29,586 bases of DNA from Candidatus Auribacterota bacterium (GCA_016932965.1 JAFGBW010000300.1:1-29586); one strand, 5' to 3'; positions 1 through 8,248 are shown, counted from the first letter of the stretch. The notes: generated by a model not told the origin, from the letters alone. Translations and numbers: made by a program.

Positions 1-318
1 CAATTTGCCCCCTGGGTAAAAAAAATCATCAAAGCGCAGCACAAGGAAAGATTTTCCAAATCCGCTTTGGAGACCCTTGCCATCATTGCCTACAGACAGC
101 CTATCAGCCGGGCCGAAATAGAGGAAATCCGCGGAGTGAACGTAGACGGGATCATGCGGTTTCTTTTGGAGAAAGGATTGATCCAGGTCAGCGGGAAAAA
201 GGACATTCCCGGTAAACCCTGGCTGTACTCAACCACAAAAGAATTCCTGGTTAATTTCGGTCTTAATTCTCTCCAGGAATTGCCCCCTTTAAATGAGCTG
301 GAACTGAATATCAATTAA
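1..318 (+). CDS. scpB: ScpB, segregation and condensation protein B (3' part only)
   Basis: The gene starts before the window; the reading frame is open from base 1 and ends with TAA at 316-318. The roughly 105 visible residues match the C-terminal winged-helix half of ScpB: SALETLAIIAYRQPISRAEI, then EIRGVNVDGI, a GLI...GRK-like strand (here GLIQVSGKKD) and the closing TTKEFLVNFGL and LPPL motifs. ScpB is the small kleisin-binding subunit that works with ScpA and Smc in chromosome compaction and segregation in the cytoplasm. The next gene begins within about 20 bases on the same strand, so the two may be co-transcribed. The assignment is firm; the N-terminal half cannot be assessed. Confidence 0.93.
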   Translation, partial: QFAPWVKKIIKAQHKERFSKSALETLAIIAYRQPISRAEIEEIRGVNVDGIMRFLLEKGLIQVSGKKDIPGKPWLYSTTKEFLVNFGLNSLQELPPLNELELNIN

Positions 319-319
319 G

Positions 320-347
320 AATCGAGAATCGAGAATTGAGAATCGAC
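320..347 (+). repeat. Four tandem 7-bp repeats at the scpB-pheA junction
   Basis: Four contiguous 7-mers, AATCGAG, AATCGAG, AATTGAG and AATCGAC, fill 320-347. They begin two bases after the scpB stop codon and run into the first codons of the next gene. Such GAGAATC strings look like the remnant of a short dispersed repeat. The only usable start codon of the downstream gene (TTG at 336) lies inside it. Confidence 0.7.
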
Positions 348-1187
348 AAGAATAAATTACTCCCCTTTTCTAACCTTTCACATCCCTCTGTTGCTTTTTT
401 GGGACCCAGAACCACTTTCAGCCATCAGGCTGTGCTCTTTTTTTTCGGGGAATCCGTGGAATTGTCGCCTCAGCCCGGAATAACAGAAATATTCGAATCG
501 GTAGAAAAAAACAAAGCGGATTTCGGCATGGTTCCTGTGGAAAATTCCATTGAAGGATCCATTCATCTGACCCTGGATCTTCTGAAAGAACGCAGTCTTT
601 CCATTTATGGAGAAACCACCATTCCTATCAAACCCTATCTCATCGGGTCAGGAAAAATATCAGCCATCCGGGAGATCTATTCTCATCCTCAGCCTATTGC
701 CCAATGCAGGAGATGGCTGCGTTCTCATTGTCCTTCTGCGCTTCTCATTGAAACGCCCAGCACAGCCGCTGCCGTGGATAAAATAGAAAACCGTTCTGAC
801 AGGGCCGCTATCGTGACTGAACTGGCCGCCCGGACCAGTCATTATCCCATTCTGGCAAAAAACATTCAGGACATGAAATCCAATAAAACCCGTTTTTTTA
901 TTCTGTCAAAAGAAAAAAGAAGTCCGGGAAAAAACAATAAGACCTCCCTTGTTTTTTTGTGCCATGACCGGCCCGGCGCTCTTGTGGATTGTCTGAAAGT
1001 ATTTAAATTTTACCATATCAATCTGACGAAAATCGAATCCAGGCCGTCCAAAAAACAGAATTGGAAGTATTCTTTCTTTGTGGATCTCAAAGGTCATGAA
1101 GAGGATAAAATCGTGAAAAAGGCCTTAATCCGGCTCAAACAAACCGTTCTTTTTTTAAAAGTGCTGGGATCGTATCCGGTCAAATGA
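336..1187 (+). CDS. pheA: Prephenate dehydratase with C-terminal ACT domain
   Basis: This enzyme converts prephenate to phenylpyruvate in phenylalanine biosynthesis. Visible signatures are VAFLGPRTTFSHQA (residues 19-32; relatives usually have E-G-T where R-T-T is found here), PVENSIEGSI (67-76), and the catalytic Thr-Arg-Phe (TRF) motif at 185-187. A C-terminal ACT domain carries GALV (214-217) and ESRP (234-237), which form the feedback phenylalanine site in this family. There is no N-terminal chorismate mutase domain, unlike the bifunctional P-proteins. No ATG precedes the first motif. The start given is TTG at 336, which sits inside a tandem repeat and has no clear ribosome-binding site, so the true start is uncertain. 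Function is near certain. Confidence 0.9.
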   Translation: MRIDKNKLLPFSNLSHPSVAFLGPRTTFSHQAVLFFFGESVELSPQPGITEIFESVEKNKADFGMVPVENSIEGSIHLTLDLLKERSLSIYGETTIPIKPYLIGSGKISAIREIYSHPQPIAQCRRWLRSHCPSALLIETPSTAAAVDKIENRSDRAAIVTELAARTSHYPILAKNIQDMKSNKTRFFILSKEKRSPGKNNKTSLVFLCHDRPGALVDCLKVFKFYHINLTKIESRPSKKQNWKYSFFVDLKGHEEDKIVKKALIRLKQTVLFLKVLGSYPVK

Positions 1188-1311
1188 TGACCTTTTCCCC
1201 CTGATAAATGGCTGCAGGCTGCTCCGGCTTTTGTTCATCAAAAAAATGTTTTGGATTGGAACGGATCGTTGATTCAGTTTAAATAAAAAAATCTCTCGGG
1301 ACAGAGCCTGG

Positions 1312-1770
1312 TTAATCCTTCAGGACATCCGGAAGAGTCAGGACGAAATCTTTTATTTCATCCCTGACACGGCGATAACGAACCAGTGCTTCATCTTCAG
1401 TCATTCTCTGTTCGGTCCAGAGGGCGGGATCTTCAAAACTCCTGTGAATTTTTTGGCATTTTGCAGGATAATTCGGGCAGTTTTCCTTGGCATGGTCACA
1501 CAGGGTAACCACTGCGTCAAAGGGGATGGAAGTAACCTCCAGAATGGATTTTGATTTCTGTCTGCTGATGTTGATGCCGATTTCAGCCATGACCCTGACC
1601 GCCAGGGAATCCAGCCCCTTGGGGTTGATGCCGGCGGAATAGGGTCTAATGATGTCTCCTTTCAAAGCCCGAGCAAAGCCTTCAGCCATCTGACTCCGGC
1701 AGGAATTACCCGTGCAGAGAAACAGTATTTTAAGTTTGGGCTCTATCTCATGATGAACTACTTCATTCAT
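1312..1770 (-). CDS. arsC: Thioredoxin-coupled arsenate reductase (LMW phosphatase fold)
   Basis: The 152-residue protein has the P-loop CTGNSCRS (catalytic Cys19, Arg25) of the low-molecular-weight phosphatase fold. It also has the second and third redox cysteines of the Bacillus/Staphylococcus-type ArsC (Cys91 and Cys98 in CDHAKENC) and the DPA motif with the acid Asp114. This set separates it from plain protein tyrosine phosphatases, which lack the distal cysteine pair. It reduces arsenate to arsenite in the cytoplasm using thioredoxin. It lies 76 bp downstream of phoU on the same strand, with no obvious terminator between, so it is probably co-transcribed from the Pho-box promoter ahead of phoU. 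No arsenite efflux gene (acr3/arsB) or ArsR is visible here. That makes it look like protection against arsenate entering through the phosphate transporter. Confidence 0.88.
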   Translation of the reverse strand: MNEVVHHEIEPKLKILFLCTGNSCRSQMAEGFARALKGDIIRPYSAGINPKGLDSLAVRVMAEIGINISRQKSKSILEVTSIPFDAVVTLCDHAKENCPNYPAKCQKIHRSFEDPALWTEQRMTEDEALVRYRRVRDEIKDFVLTLPDVLKD

Positions 1771-1846
1771 GGCTTTTTATCCCTTTATGATTATTCAAGG
1801 CATGCAGTTAAGGAATAAGATAAAGTAAAAAATCTGTTGTATCCGT

Positions 1847-2545
1847 TTATTTGTCAGCCCGGATGGATTCGTCATAGATCTGGTTTTTTTCTCTGGGCTC
1901 GTGTCTGACGATTTTTCCTTCACACATGTAGATGACATCTTCGGCAATATTGACCGCGTGATCGGCTATCCGCTCCAGATGTCGGGATATGCAAAGATGA
2001 TGAACCCATTGATCCATGCTCTCCGGATGTTCCCTCATGTGTTTTTTGACTTCGTCGTACATATCCCGGTTGATCTCGTCCACTTCATCATCTTTGGATA
2101 AAACCAGTTTCGCAGACTGCATATCCATGTTCATCAGGGCATCCAGGCTTTTTTGAAGCATCCACAATGTTTTTTCAGCCATGCTGTTAAAATTATAAGG
2201 GAAGGGGGTTCTCTGACAATTCAGGAGATCAATAGTCCTTTCAGCGATATTGGCAGCCAAATCCCCTATCCGTTCCAGATCATAGTTGATTTTCAAAACA
2301 GCAACAATGAACCTGAGATCAACGGCCACCGGTTTATACAGGGCCAGTATTTTCAGGCAATCCTCCTCCACATCGATTTCCGTCTTGTTGATATCCATAT
2401 CAGAATGGATCACTTTCCCGGCCAGAACAGCATCCCTTTTATCAATGGACTGAACGGCCTGATAGACGGTTTCCTCTACTCTGGCGCTGAGGCTCAATAC
2501 CTTCTTTTTTAATAGTTCTATTTCCCGGTGAAAATGGATGGTCAT
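1847..2545 (-). CDS. phoU: PhoU, phosphate signalling regulator
   Basis: A typical 232-residue PhoU made of two repeated three-helix units. Each unit carries the metal-binding motif: YDLERIGDLAANIAE (about 88-102) and HLERIADHAVNIAED (about 189-203). PhoU sits at the membrane between the Pst transporter and the PhoR kinase and keeps the Pho response off when phosphate is plentiful. The ATG is preceded by a good AAAGGAG site. Unlike the common pstSCAB-phoU order, this gene is divergent from the porin-pst block and has its own Pho-box array in the shared 279-bp intergenic region. PhoU and Pst levels can therefore be set separately. Confidence 0.95.
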   Translation of the reverse strand: MTIHFHREIELLKKKVLSLSARVEETVYQAVQSIDKRDAVLAGKVIHSDMDINKTEIDVEEDCLKILALYKPVAVDLRFIVAVLKINYDLERIGDLAANIAERTIDLLNCQRTPFPYNFNSMAEKTLWMLQKSLDALMNMDMQSAKLVLSKDDEVDEINRDMYDEVKKHMREHPESMDQWVHHLCISRHLERIADHAVNIAEDVIYMCEGKIVRHEPREKNQIYDESIRADK

Positions 2546-2585
2546 ACCTTTCTCCTTTAAGTTGAACAGATTTAACCATGATTCC

Positions 2586-2625
2586 TGTTAGGATTTCATT
2601 AGACAACAGTTAGAATTGAATTAAA
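2586..2625 (-). promoter_or_regulatory. Pho-box array driving phoU-arsC
   Basis: Read on the minus strand from 2625 to 2586, four 7-bp units follow one another with exactly 4-bp spacers: TTTAATT, TCTAACT, TCTAATG, CCTAACA. The period is 11 bp, one helical turn, as in known PhoB/PhoP operators. The array ends about 40 bp before the phoU start codon. That it binds the PhoB-like regulator encoded at 7496-8245 is inferred from spacing and location. Confidence 0.75.
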
Positions 2626-2649
2626 TAACAAATCTGTTTCCCGATATTT

Positions 2650-2744
2650 TCTAACCTGATTTTAACCTTATTTTAATACGAATCTAACACTGGAGATTCA
2701 TTTTATTAATACAATTTTAACAGAAACATAATACTGGGCTAATG
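2650..2744 (+). promoter_or_regulatory. Extended Pho-box array and promoter of the porin-pst operon
   Basis: Nine positions spaced exactly 11 bp apart start at 2650. Their 7-mers are TCTAACC, TTTAACC, TTTAATA, TCTAACA, AGATTCA, ATTAATA, TTTAACA, CATAATA and GCTAATG. All but the fifth have TAA at the same offset. The first four are the best matches. CATAAT at 2727-2732 could serve as the -10 hexamer. This is unusually long compared with the two to four units typical of Pho promoters and would allow cooperative loading of several regulator dimers. Confidence 0.78.
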
Positions 2745-2824
2745 AATCCTCCTTACAACAAGGGCGACAATAAACCAGTCAAAATACTGACCAACAAGAC
2801 AACCTAAAAAGGAGGACACAGAAC

Positions 2825-4060
2825 ATGCAGTACAGACAAAAATTAACCCTGATCATGATCATGCTTTTATCGGCATTCTCATGGGGAGGAGAAGTCGATT
2901 CCCTTGTAAACCAACTCGTGGACAAAGGCACGCTGACCGCTTCCGAAGGAAGAGAAATTGCCACAGGCACTCAGGAAGAGATGAAAAGCCTGATCGCGAA
3001 AGGCTCTCATCCTTACCTGCCTAAATGGATACAAACCATGAAGATGAAAGGCGATTTCCGCTTCAGGTATCAGCATGAGAAAAAGGACGGCAGCACGGCC
3101 CGTGACCGGGAAAGACTGCGTTTCCGTTTCGGAATTGAGTCCAAGGTAAATGATTCCATTAAAATCGTGAGCGGTTTGGCCACCGGCGGAACAGACCCCA
3201 GGTCCACGAATCAAACCCTGGAAAATAATTTCGAGCCGAAAAACATCAATGTGGATTACTGTTTCACAGACATCACACTAAATGACTTTTTTCAGCTGAT
3301 AGGCGGAAAAATGAAAAACCCCCTGTGGAATGCCGGTGACCTGCTCTGGGATGGCGATATCAACCCTGAAGGAGTGGCGCTCGTTCTGTCCAAAAATTCG
3401 CTGGTGGAAAACCTGGACTTCGAACTCAATTCCACATGGCTTGTTCTGGATGAAGTGTCCGGCAGCGAGGATGATCCCTACATGCTGGTGATTCAGCCTG
3501 TTTTTAAATGGTCCATTACTGAAGACGTGACCCTGAAGATCGGGGCTGCGTACTACTATTATGCCAATGTCAAAGGCTCCAGAATGGATAAAACAGTCGG
3601 AACCAATTCAGGTATCACCAAAGAAGGGAGCTCATACACTGGAAGCCTTATTTACAAATACGACGCGCCTAAAATCGACATCGACTTCGGAGTCAACAAG
3701 ATTTCCGACTTCATTCCTTATGCAGGTGTTTTCGGTGAATATCTGAAGAATTCCGATCCTTCCAGCGACAACAAGGGATATTTGGTCGGGATCAAGTTCG
3801 GCCATGAAAAGGTAAAAGAACCCATGAGCTGGCAATTTGTCTGGTCGCAGCGCAAACTTGAAAAAGACGCCTGCCTGGATATTTTTCCGGATTCTGATTT
3901 CTACGGGGGAAAAACAAATGTCAAAGGCAATGAATTCATTTTCAACCTGGGACTTTCAAAAAATCTGACAGCAGGTCTGGATTATTACATGACGGAAAAC
4001 CTGTCCGGAACCATCCATGAGGAAAAAGTAATTCAGGCAGACCTTGTTTTTAAATTTTAA
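2825..4060 (+). CDS. Putative outer-membrane porin (Porin_5-like), probably phosphate uptake
   Basis: A 411-residue protein with an N-terminal Sec signal peptide (hydrophobic stretch about residues 7-20, cut near SWG/GE). A short helical segment (LVNQLVDKGTLTASEGREI) follows, then a beta-rich barrel with many alternating aromatic strands. The chain ends in ...DLVFKF, the terminal phenylalanine expected for Bam-dependent outer-membrane proteins. The layout matches the putative-porin family PF16930 better than OprP/OprO. A strong GGAGG at 2811-2815 precedes the ATG. It is the first gene behind the long Pho-box array and 29 bp ahead of pstS, so a role in phosphate or phosphate-ester entry is likely. 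Substrate selectivity cannot be read from the sequence. Confidence 0.82.
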   Translation: MQYRQKLTLIMIMLLSAFSWGGEVDSLVNQLVDKGTLTASEGREIATGTQEEMKSLIAKGSHPYLPKWIQTMKMKGDFRFRYQHEKKDGSTARDRERLRFRFGIESKVNDSIKIVSGLATGGTDPRSTNQTLENNFEPKNINVDYCFTDITLNDFFQLIGGKMKNPLWNAGDLLWDGDINPEGVALVLSKNSLVENLDFELNSTWLVLDEVSGSEDDPYMLVIQPVFKWSITEDVTLKIGAAYYYYANVKGSRMDKTVGTNSGITKEGSSYTGSLIYKYDAPKIDIDFGVNKISDFIPYAGVFGEYLKNSDPSSDNKGYLVGIKFGHEKVKEPMSWQFVWSQRKLEKDACLDIFPDSDFYGGKTNVKGNEFIFNLGLSKNLTAGLDYYMTENLSGTIHEEKVIQADLVFKF

Positions 4061-4089
4061 CCATCCATTAAGATAAGGAGAAATTCATC

Positions 4090-4893
4090 ATGAAAAAAAT
4101 AATGATTTTTATCTTGCTGCTGTTGACAGCGGTAACCTTTTCGTACGCGGAAAGAATTAAAATAGAAGGCTCAACGACGGTTCTTCCCATTGCGCAGAGA
4201 GCAGCCGAACAATTCATGGAACTTCATGAAGATGCCAATATTTCAGTCAAGGGCGGCGGATCCGGAGTGGGCATCGCGGCCCTGATCGACGGGGTTTGTG
4301 ATATCGCAGACGCTTCCAGGGCGATCAAGCAGGAGGAATTGGACAAAGCCGTCAGCAAGGGCAAAGACCCTAAGGCACACATGATCGCCATGGACGGGAT
4401 CTGCGTCATCGTTCATCCTTCCAATAACATCCAACAACTGACCCGGGCGCAGTTGAAGGATATTTTCACCGGTAAAATTAAAAACTGGTCTGAAGTGGGC
4501 GGAATACCGGAAAAAATAGTGGCCATTTCCCGTGATTCTTCCAGCGGAACCTATGAAGCGTTCGGAGAACTGGCCCTGAATAAGGCCAAAGTCCGTACAG
4601 ATGCTCTCATGCAGGCCTCAAATCAGGCTGTGGCAACAACAGTTGCCCAAACACCGTCCTCCATCGGATATGTCGGGCTGGGCTTTGTGACCCCTTCGGT
4701 TAAAGCGGTCATCATTGACGACATCACACCGACAAAAGAAACGGTTATTTCCGCAAAATATCCGCTAGCCCGCCCCCTTTATATGTATACCAATGGTGCT
4801 CCTTCCGGACAAATAAAGGATTTCTTTGATTATCTCAAAGGAGAAGAGGGATCCAAAATTATTGAGGAAGAAGGTTATATTCCGCTGAAGTAA
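4090..4893 (+). CDS. pstS: PstS, periplasmic phosphate-binding protein
   Basis: A 267-residue substrate-binding protein of the PstS family. It has a signal peptide with cleavage after SYA (residue 20), then the phosphate-contact motifs EGSTTVLPIAQ (26-36), GGGSGVGI (55-62) and SRDSSSGTYEAF (147-158). It captures orthophosphate in the periplasm and hands it to PstCA. An AAGGAG site lies just upstream. It follows the porin gene closely and is separated from pstC by a strong stem-loop, which would let the binding protein be made in excess over the membrane subunits. No lipobox is seen, so it is likely soluble. Confidence 0.95.
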   Translation: MKKIMIFILLLLTAVTFSYAERIKIEGSTTVLPIAQRAAEQFMELHEDANISVKGGGSGVGIAALIDGVCDIADASRAIKQEELDKAVSKGKDPKAHMIAMDGICVIVHPSNNIQQLTRAQLKDIFTGKIKNWSEVGGIPEKIVAISRDSSSGTYEAFGELALNKAKVRTDALMQASNQAVATTVAQTPSSIGYVGLGFVTPSVKAVIIDDITPTKETVISAKYPLARPLYMYTNGAPSGQIKDFFDYLKGEEGSKIIEEEGYIPLK

Positions 4894-4901
4894 AATGAAA
4901 G

Positions 4902-4951
4902 AAGCCGAAGGCACAGAGAAACGTACCGATCTGTGCCTTTAGCTTGTTTTT
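4902..4951 (+). terminator. Stem-loop with T-run between pstS and pstC (attenuator or processing site)
   Basis: AAGGCACAGA at 4908-4917 pairs perfectly with TCTGTGCCTT at 4930-4939. The stem is extended by AAGC/GCTT (4902-4905 with 4942-4945) across two-base bulges. A run of five T follows at 4947-4951. It has the form of a partial intrinsic terminator or mRNA-stabilising hairpin that lowers expression of the downstream pst and pho genes relative to pstS. Confidence 0.72.
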
Positions 4952-4975
4952 CACAACCCATTTTCATGTGACTGT

Positions 4976-5860
4976 ATGAACCTGCATGCTAAAGAAACCT
5001 GGTATCGCCGTTTGTTTGCTGTGACCGCTTTTTCAACGCTGATTTTTCTTGCCGGAATCATCGTGACCCTTTTTCATGGTGCATGGCCCCTGTTCAGGGA
5101 AGTGAATGTCATTGATTTTCTGGCCGGCAGGGCATGGTACCCTACCCATACCCCGCCTGAATGGGGGATATTGCCTTTGATTGCCGGCACCATGACAGTG
5201 ACAGCCGGAGCCATGCTCATCTCCGTCCCTCTGGGAGTGGGAAGCGCCCTTTACTTATATGAAATAGCCGGCAAAGAAAAACATTTCATCAAACCGCTGA
5301 TCGAAATTCTGGCCGGGATCCCTTCCGTGGTTTACGGATTTTTTGGAATGGCTGTCGCCGCCCCGTTCATCCGGAATTTCCTGGACCTTCCTGTCGGCCT
5401 GTGCGCTTTCACCGCCAGTTTGATCCTGGGGATCATGGCGGTTCCTTTCATATGCAGTCTCACTGAAGACGCCTTGCGCATGGTGCCCAAAAGCTTCAGG
5501 GAAGCCTCGCTGGCCTTGGGGGCGAGCCGCTGGCAAACCCTTGTCAAAGTCATCGTTCCTGCGGCCGGATCCGGAATCTCAACGGCTGTCATTTTAGGAA
5601 TGAGCCGCATCATCGGGGAAACCATGACCGTTCTCATGATCTCCGGAGGCGCCGCTGTCATCCCCAAATCAATTTTCAGTCCAGTGCGCCCCATGACCTC
5701 CACCATTGCCGCTGAAATGGGGGAGGCCGCCATGGGAAGCCTTCATTATCACGCGTTATTTGGAATCGGCCTTGTCCTGTTTCTGATGACGCTGTTGTTA
5801 AATATCACCGCTGAATTCATCAGCAGGCGGTTCCGCCTGAAACTGGGGCTCACTCAATGA
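4976..5860 (+). CDS. pstC: PstC, phosphate ABC transporter permease
   Basis: An inner-membrane permease subunit of 294 residues with about six transmembrane helices. It carries the cytoplasmic coupling (EAA) loop FREASLALGASRWQTLVKVI, which contacts the PstB ATPase. The IPSVVYGFFGM motif is typical of PstC/PstA. The first helix (about 15-37) and the following periplasmic PLFREVNVIDFL stretch also fit PstC. It follows the pstS hairpin by 24 bp and overlaps pstA by ATGA. No strong Shine-Dalgarno is visible, so its translation may be modest. Confidence 0.94.
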   Translation: MNLHAKETWYRRLFAVTAFSTLIFLAGIIVTLFHGAWPLFREVNVIDFLAGRAWYPTHTPPEWGILPLIAGTMTVTAGAMLISVPLGVGSALYLYEIAGKEKHFIKPLIEILAGIPSVVYGFFGMAVAAPFIRNFLDLPVGLCAFTASLILGIMAVPFICSLTEDALRMVPKSFREASLALGASRWQTLVKVIVPAAGSGISTAVILGMSRIIGETMTVLMISGGAAVIPKSIFSPVRPMTSTIAAEMGEAAMGSLHYHALFGIGLVLFLMTLLLNITAEFISRRFRLKLGLTQ

Positions 5861-6708
5861 ACACAAAAATGATCATAGAAAAAATCGGGTTTGCATTACT
5901 GGTCCTATGCATTTTGATCACCCTGTTTTTCCTGGGAAGCATCCTGTATTTTTTATCCATCAGGGGTTTTCCGGCTCTTTCCTGGGAATTTTTAACCTCA
6001 TTTCCCCGTTCAGGCATGACCAAGGGAGGGATCGCCCCGGCCATTGTCGGCACATTCTACCTGACCGTGGGGGCCATGATGGTTTCCCTGCCTCTCGGTC
6101 TGGCCTGCGCTGTTTATCTTTGTGAATACAGCCCAAAAGGCGTATGGGTCAATCTCATCCGGTTGAGCATCAATAATCTGGCAGGAGTTCCATCCGTTGT
6201 GTTCGGTCTTTTCGGCATGTCCGTTTTTGTGAAATTTTTTGATTTCGGAATCTCCATCCTTGCGGGATCTCTGACACTGGGCATTCTGGCCCTGCCGGGG
6301 ATCATATCAGCCGTGCAGGAAGCGTTGATTGCCGTCCCCTATTCATTCCGCGAGGCGTCATACGCCCTGGGGGGGACGCAATGGACCACCATTCGAAAAG
6401 TGGTTCTTCCCGCCGCCATGCCCGGAATCCTCACCGGCGTGATTCTGAGTATCGGCAGGATCGCCGGAGAAACCGCCCCGATCCTGTTTACCGCGGCCAC
6501 CTTTTATTCCCGGTTTTATCCCAAGTCCCTGTTTTCTGAAACCATGGCGCTGCCCTATCATATTTACGCGCTGATGACGGAAGGGACCCATCCCCGGGAA
6601 CAAACGGTCATCGCGTACGGCGCCGCCCTGGTGCTTCTTCTATTGGTGTTATTCATATCAGCTCTGGCCATCTATTTACGCCAGAAACAAAGGAGTATTC
6701 ATGGATAA
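5857..6708 (+). CDS. pstA: PstA, phosphate ABC transporter permease
   Basis: The second permease subunit, 283 residues, pairs with PstC to form the phosphate channel. It shows the same architecture: N-terminal helix about 10-33, the motif [12 protein letters not shown], and an EAA coupling loop [20 protein letters not shown] followed by LPAAMPGI. A late [12 protein letters not shown] segment is characteristic of PstA. The start codon overlaps the pstC stop by four bases and its own stop overlaps pstB by eight, indicating tight translational coupling for fixed stoichiometry. Confidence 0.95.
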   Translation: MNTKMIIEKIGFALLVLCILITLFFLGSILYFLSIRGFPALSWEFLTSFPRSGMTKGGIAPAIVGTFYLTVGAMMVSLPLGLACAVYLCEYSPKGVWVNLIRLSINNLAGVPSVVFGLFGMSVFVKFFDFGISILAGSLTLGILALPGIISAVQEALIAVPYSFREASYALGGTQWTTIRKVVLPAAMPGILTGVILSIGRIAGETAPILFTAATFYSRFYPKSLFSETMALPYHIYALMTEGTHPREQTVIAYGAALVLLLLVLFISALAIYLRQKQRSIHG

Positions 6709-7468
6709 ATCTCAAAACATCCGTATCCGTGTGGACGAGGTGAATTTTTTTTACGGCCCCAGGCAGATTTTAAACCGGATCAGCCTCGATATATTCAATC
6801 AATGTGTCACTGCCATCATCGGCCCGTCCGGATGCGGCAAATCCACGCTCATTCGCCTGTTCAACCGGATGAACGAGCTGGTCCCCCACAGCCGTCTCGA
6901 GGGAAAAATCATCCTGGACGGGGAAGACATCAACTCCTCTTTGAGGAACGTCGTGGACATCCGCAAGCTGGTTGGCATGGTCTTTCAAAAACCCAATCCC
7001 TTTCCCAAAAGCATTTATGAAAATGTGGCGTACGGCCTTGAAGTGAACGGGGTGAAAGACAAGCTGTTCATTGAAGAAAAAGTAACTGATTCCCTTAAAA
7101 AAGCGGCCTTGTGGGACGAAGTCAAAGACCGACTGGAAGAAAGCGCGCTCCGTCTTTCAGGGGGACAGCAGCAGCGGCTTTGCATTGCCCGATGTCTCGC
7201 TGTGGAACCTGAAGTGATTTTATTTGATGAACCCTGCGCGAGTCTGGATCCCATTTCCACTAAAAAAATCGAAGAGCTGTGCTGGGAATTAAAAAAGGAC
7301 TACACGATCGTCATTGTGACTCATAATCTCCAGCAGGCCGCCCGTATCGCCGATTATACCGCTTTTCTCTACCTGGGTGAATTGATCGAATTCGGGGAAA
7401 CCGACAAATTATTCACTGTACCTCAGAACAAAAAAACAGAAGAATATCTCACCGGAAAATTCGGATGA
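6701..7468 (+). CDS. pstB: PstB, phosphate ABC transporter ATPase
   Basis: A 255-residue ATPase with Walker [10 protein letters not shown] (41-49), Q-loop VFQKPNPFP (94-102), signature LSGGQQQRL (152-160), Walker B VILFDEP (172-178) and switch histidine 208. The NPFP after the Q-loop and the large PstB-type insert [12 protein letters not shown] identify phosphate transport. It energises PstCA at the cytoplasmic face and, with PhoU, relays transporter state to PhoR. It overlaps pstA by 8 bp and lies 27 bp ahead of the response regulator gene. Confidence 0.96.
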   Translation: MDKSQNIRIRVDEVNFFYGPRQILNRISLDIFNQCVTAIIGPSGCGKSTLIRLFNRMNELVPHSRLEGKIILDGEDINSSLRNVVDIRKLVGMVFQKPNPFPKSIYENVAYGLEVNGVKDKLFIEEKVTDSLKKAALWDEVKDRLEESALRLSGGQQQRLCIARCLAVEPEVILFDEPCASLDPISTKKIEELCWELKKDYTIVIVTHNLQQAARIADYTAFLYLGELIEFGETDKLFTVPQNKKTEEYLTGKFG

Positions 7469-7495
7469 ATGAAACACCATCCGGAGAGGAGGATC

Positions 7496-8245
7496 ATGCC
7501 TAAAAACAGAATCACGGAAGACGAGGAGGAACTGTCTCTCCCCCAGACCAGGGAACGGATTTTAGTCGTGGAAGATGAGGAGGATATCCAGGAACTCATC
7601 CGCTATAACCTGAACCGGGAAGGCTATACGGTGGATTGTGCCGGTTCAGGAGAAGAGGCTCTGAAAACCGCCATAAAAAAGACACCGGATCTGATCCTTC
7701 TTGATCTCATGCTTCCGGGCATGGACGGAATGGAGGTTTGCAGGAAACTGAAATACGAGCCGGCAACACGAGGGATTTGCGTGGTCATGCTGACCGCCAA
7801 GGGGGAAGAAGCCGATATTGTGACCGGACTGGAAATGGGGGCTGACGATTACATCACCAAGCCTTTCAGCCCGAAAATTCTGATCGCAAGGATCCGGTCC
7901 ATTTTACGCAGAAAAAATAAAAACGCAGTCGAAACAGATGAGGATCAGGAAAACAAACCCATCGAAGCGCAAGGGATCATGATCCATCCTGGAAGGCATG
8001 AGGTTCTTGTCTCCGGAAAACCACTGGATTTGTCCTTCAGCGAATTCAAAATCCTGTACTTTCTGGCCAAAAGGCCCGGCTGGGTCTACACCCGTTACCA
8101 GATCGTGGATGCCATACGGGGAGAAGAGTATGCGGTCACGGAACGGGCCGTGGACGTGCAAATCGTCGGGCTCCGGAAAAAGCTTGGAAAACTGGGAAAA
8201 CTCATTGAGACCGTCCGAGGAGTCGGATACCGTTTTAAGGAATAG
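7496..8245 (+). CDS. phoB: PhoB-type response regulator (OmpR family)
   Basis: A receiver plus winged-helix regulator of 249 residues. The receiver contains ILVVEDEEDI, phospho-acceptor Asp70 (LILLDLMLPGMDG), switch Thr100 (MLTAKG) and Lys122 (TKPFSP). The C-terminal DNA-binding domain carries the recognition helix region ERAVDVQIVGLRKKLG and ends RGVGYRF. An in-frame ATG exists at 7469, but ATG 7496 is preceded by an excellent GGAGAGGAGG and gives the normal family length, so it is preferred. It sits three bases ahead of the phoR-like kinase gene within the pst operon. It is the obvious candidate to bind the four 11-bp-periodic arrays in this window. Confidence 0.92.
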   Translation: MPKNRITEDEEELSLPQTRERILVVEDEEDIQELIRYNLNREGYTVDCAGSGEEALKTAIKKTPDLILLDLMLPGMDGMEVCRKLKYEPATRGICVVMLTAKGEEADIVTGLEMGADDYITKPFSPKILIARIRSILRRKNKNAVETDEDQENKPIEAQGIMIHPGRHEVLVSGKPLDLSFSEFKILYFLAKRPGWVYTRYQIVDAIRGEEYAVTERAVDVQIVGLRKKLGKLGKLIETVRGVGYRFKE

Positions 8246-8248
8246 CTG

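Noticed and set aside
2650-2744. Reading the 11-bp periodic repeats as replication-origin iterons or a CRISPR-like array
   Set aside because: Units are short and degenerate, occur at four promoters of phosphate-related genes, and have promoter-like -10 elements. There is no dnaA, rep or cas gene.
7469-7495. Upstream ATG for phoB directly after the pstB stop
   Set aside because: ATG 7496 has a far better ribosome-binding site and gives the normal N-terminus; the extra nine residues are not family-like.
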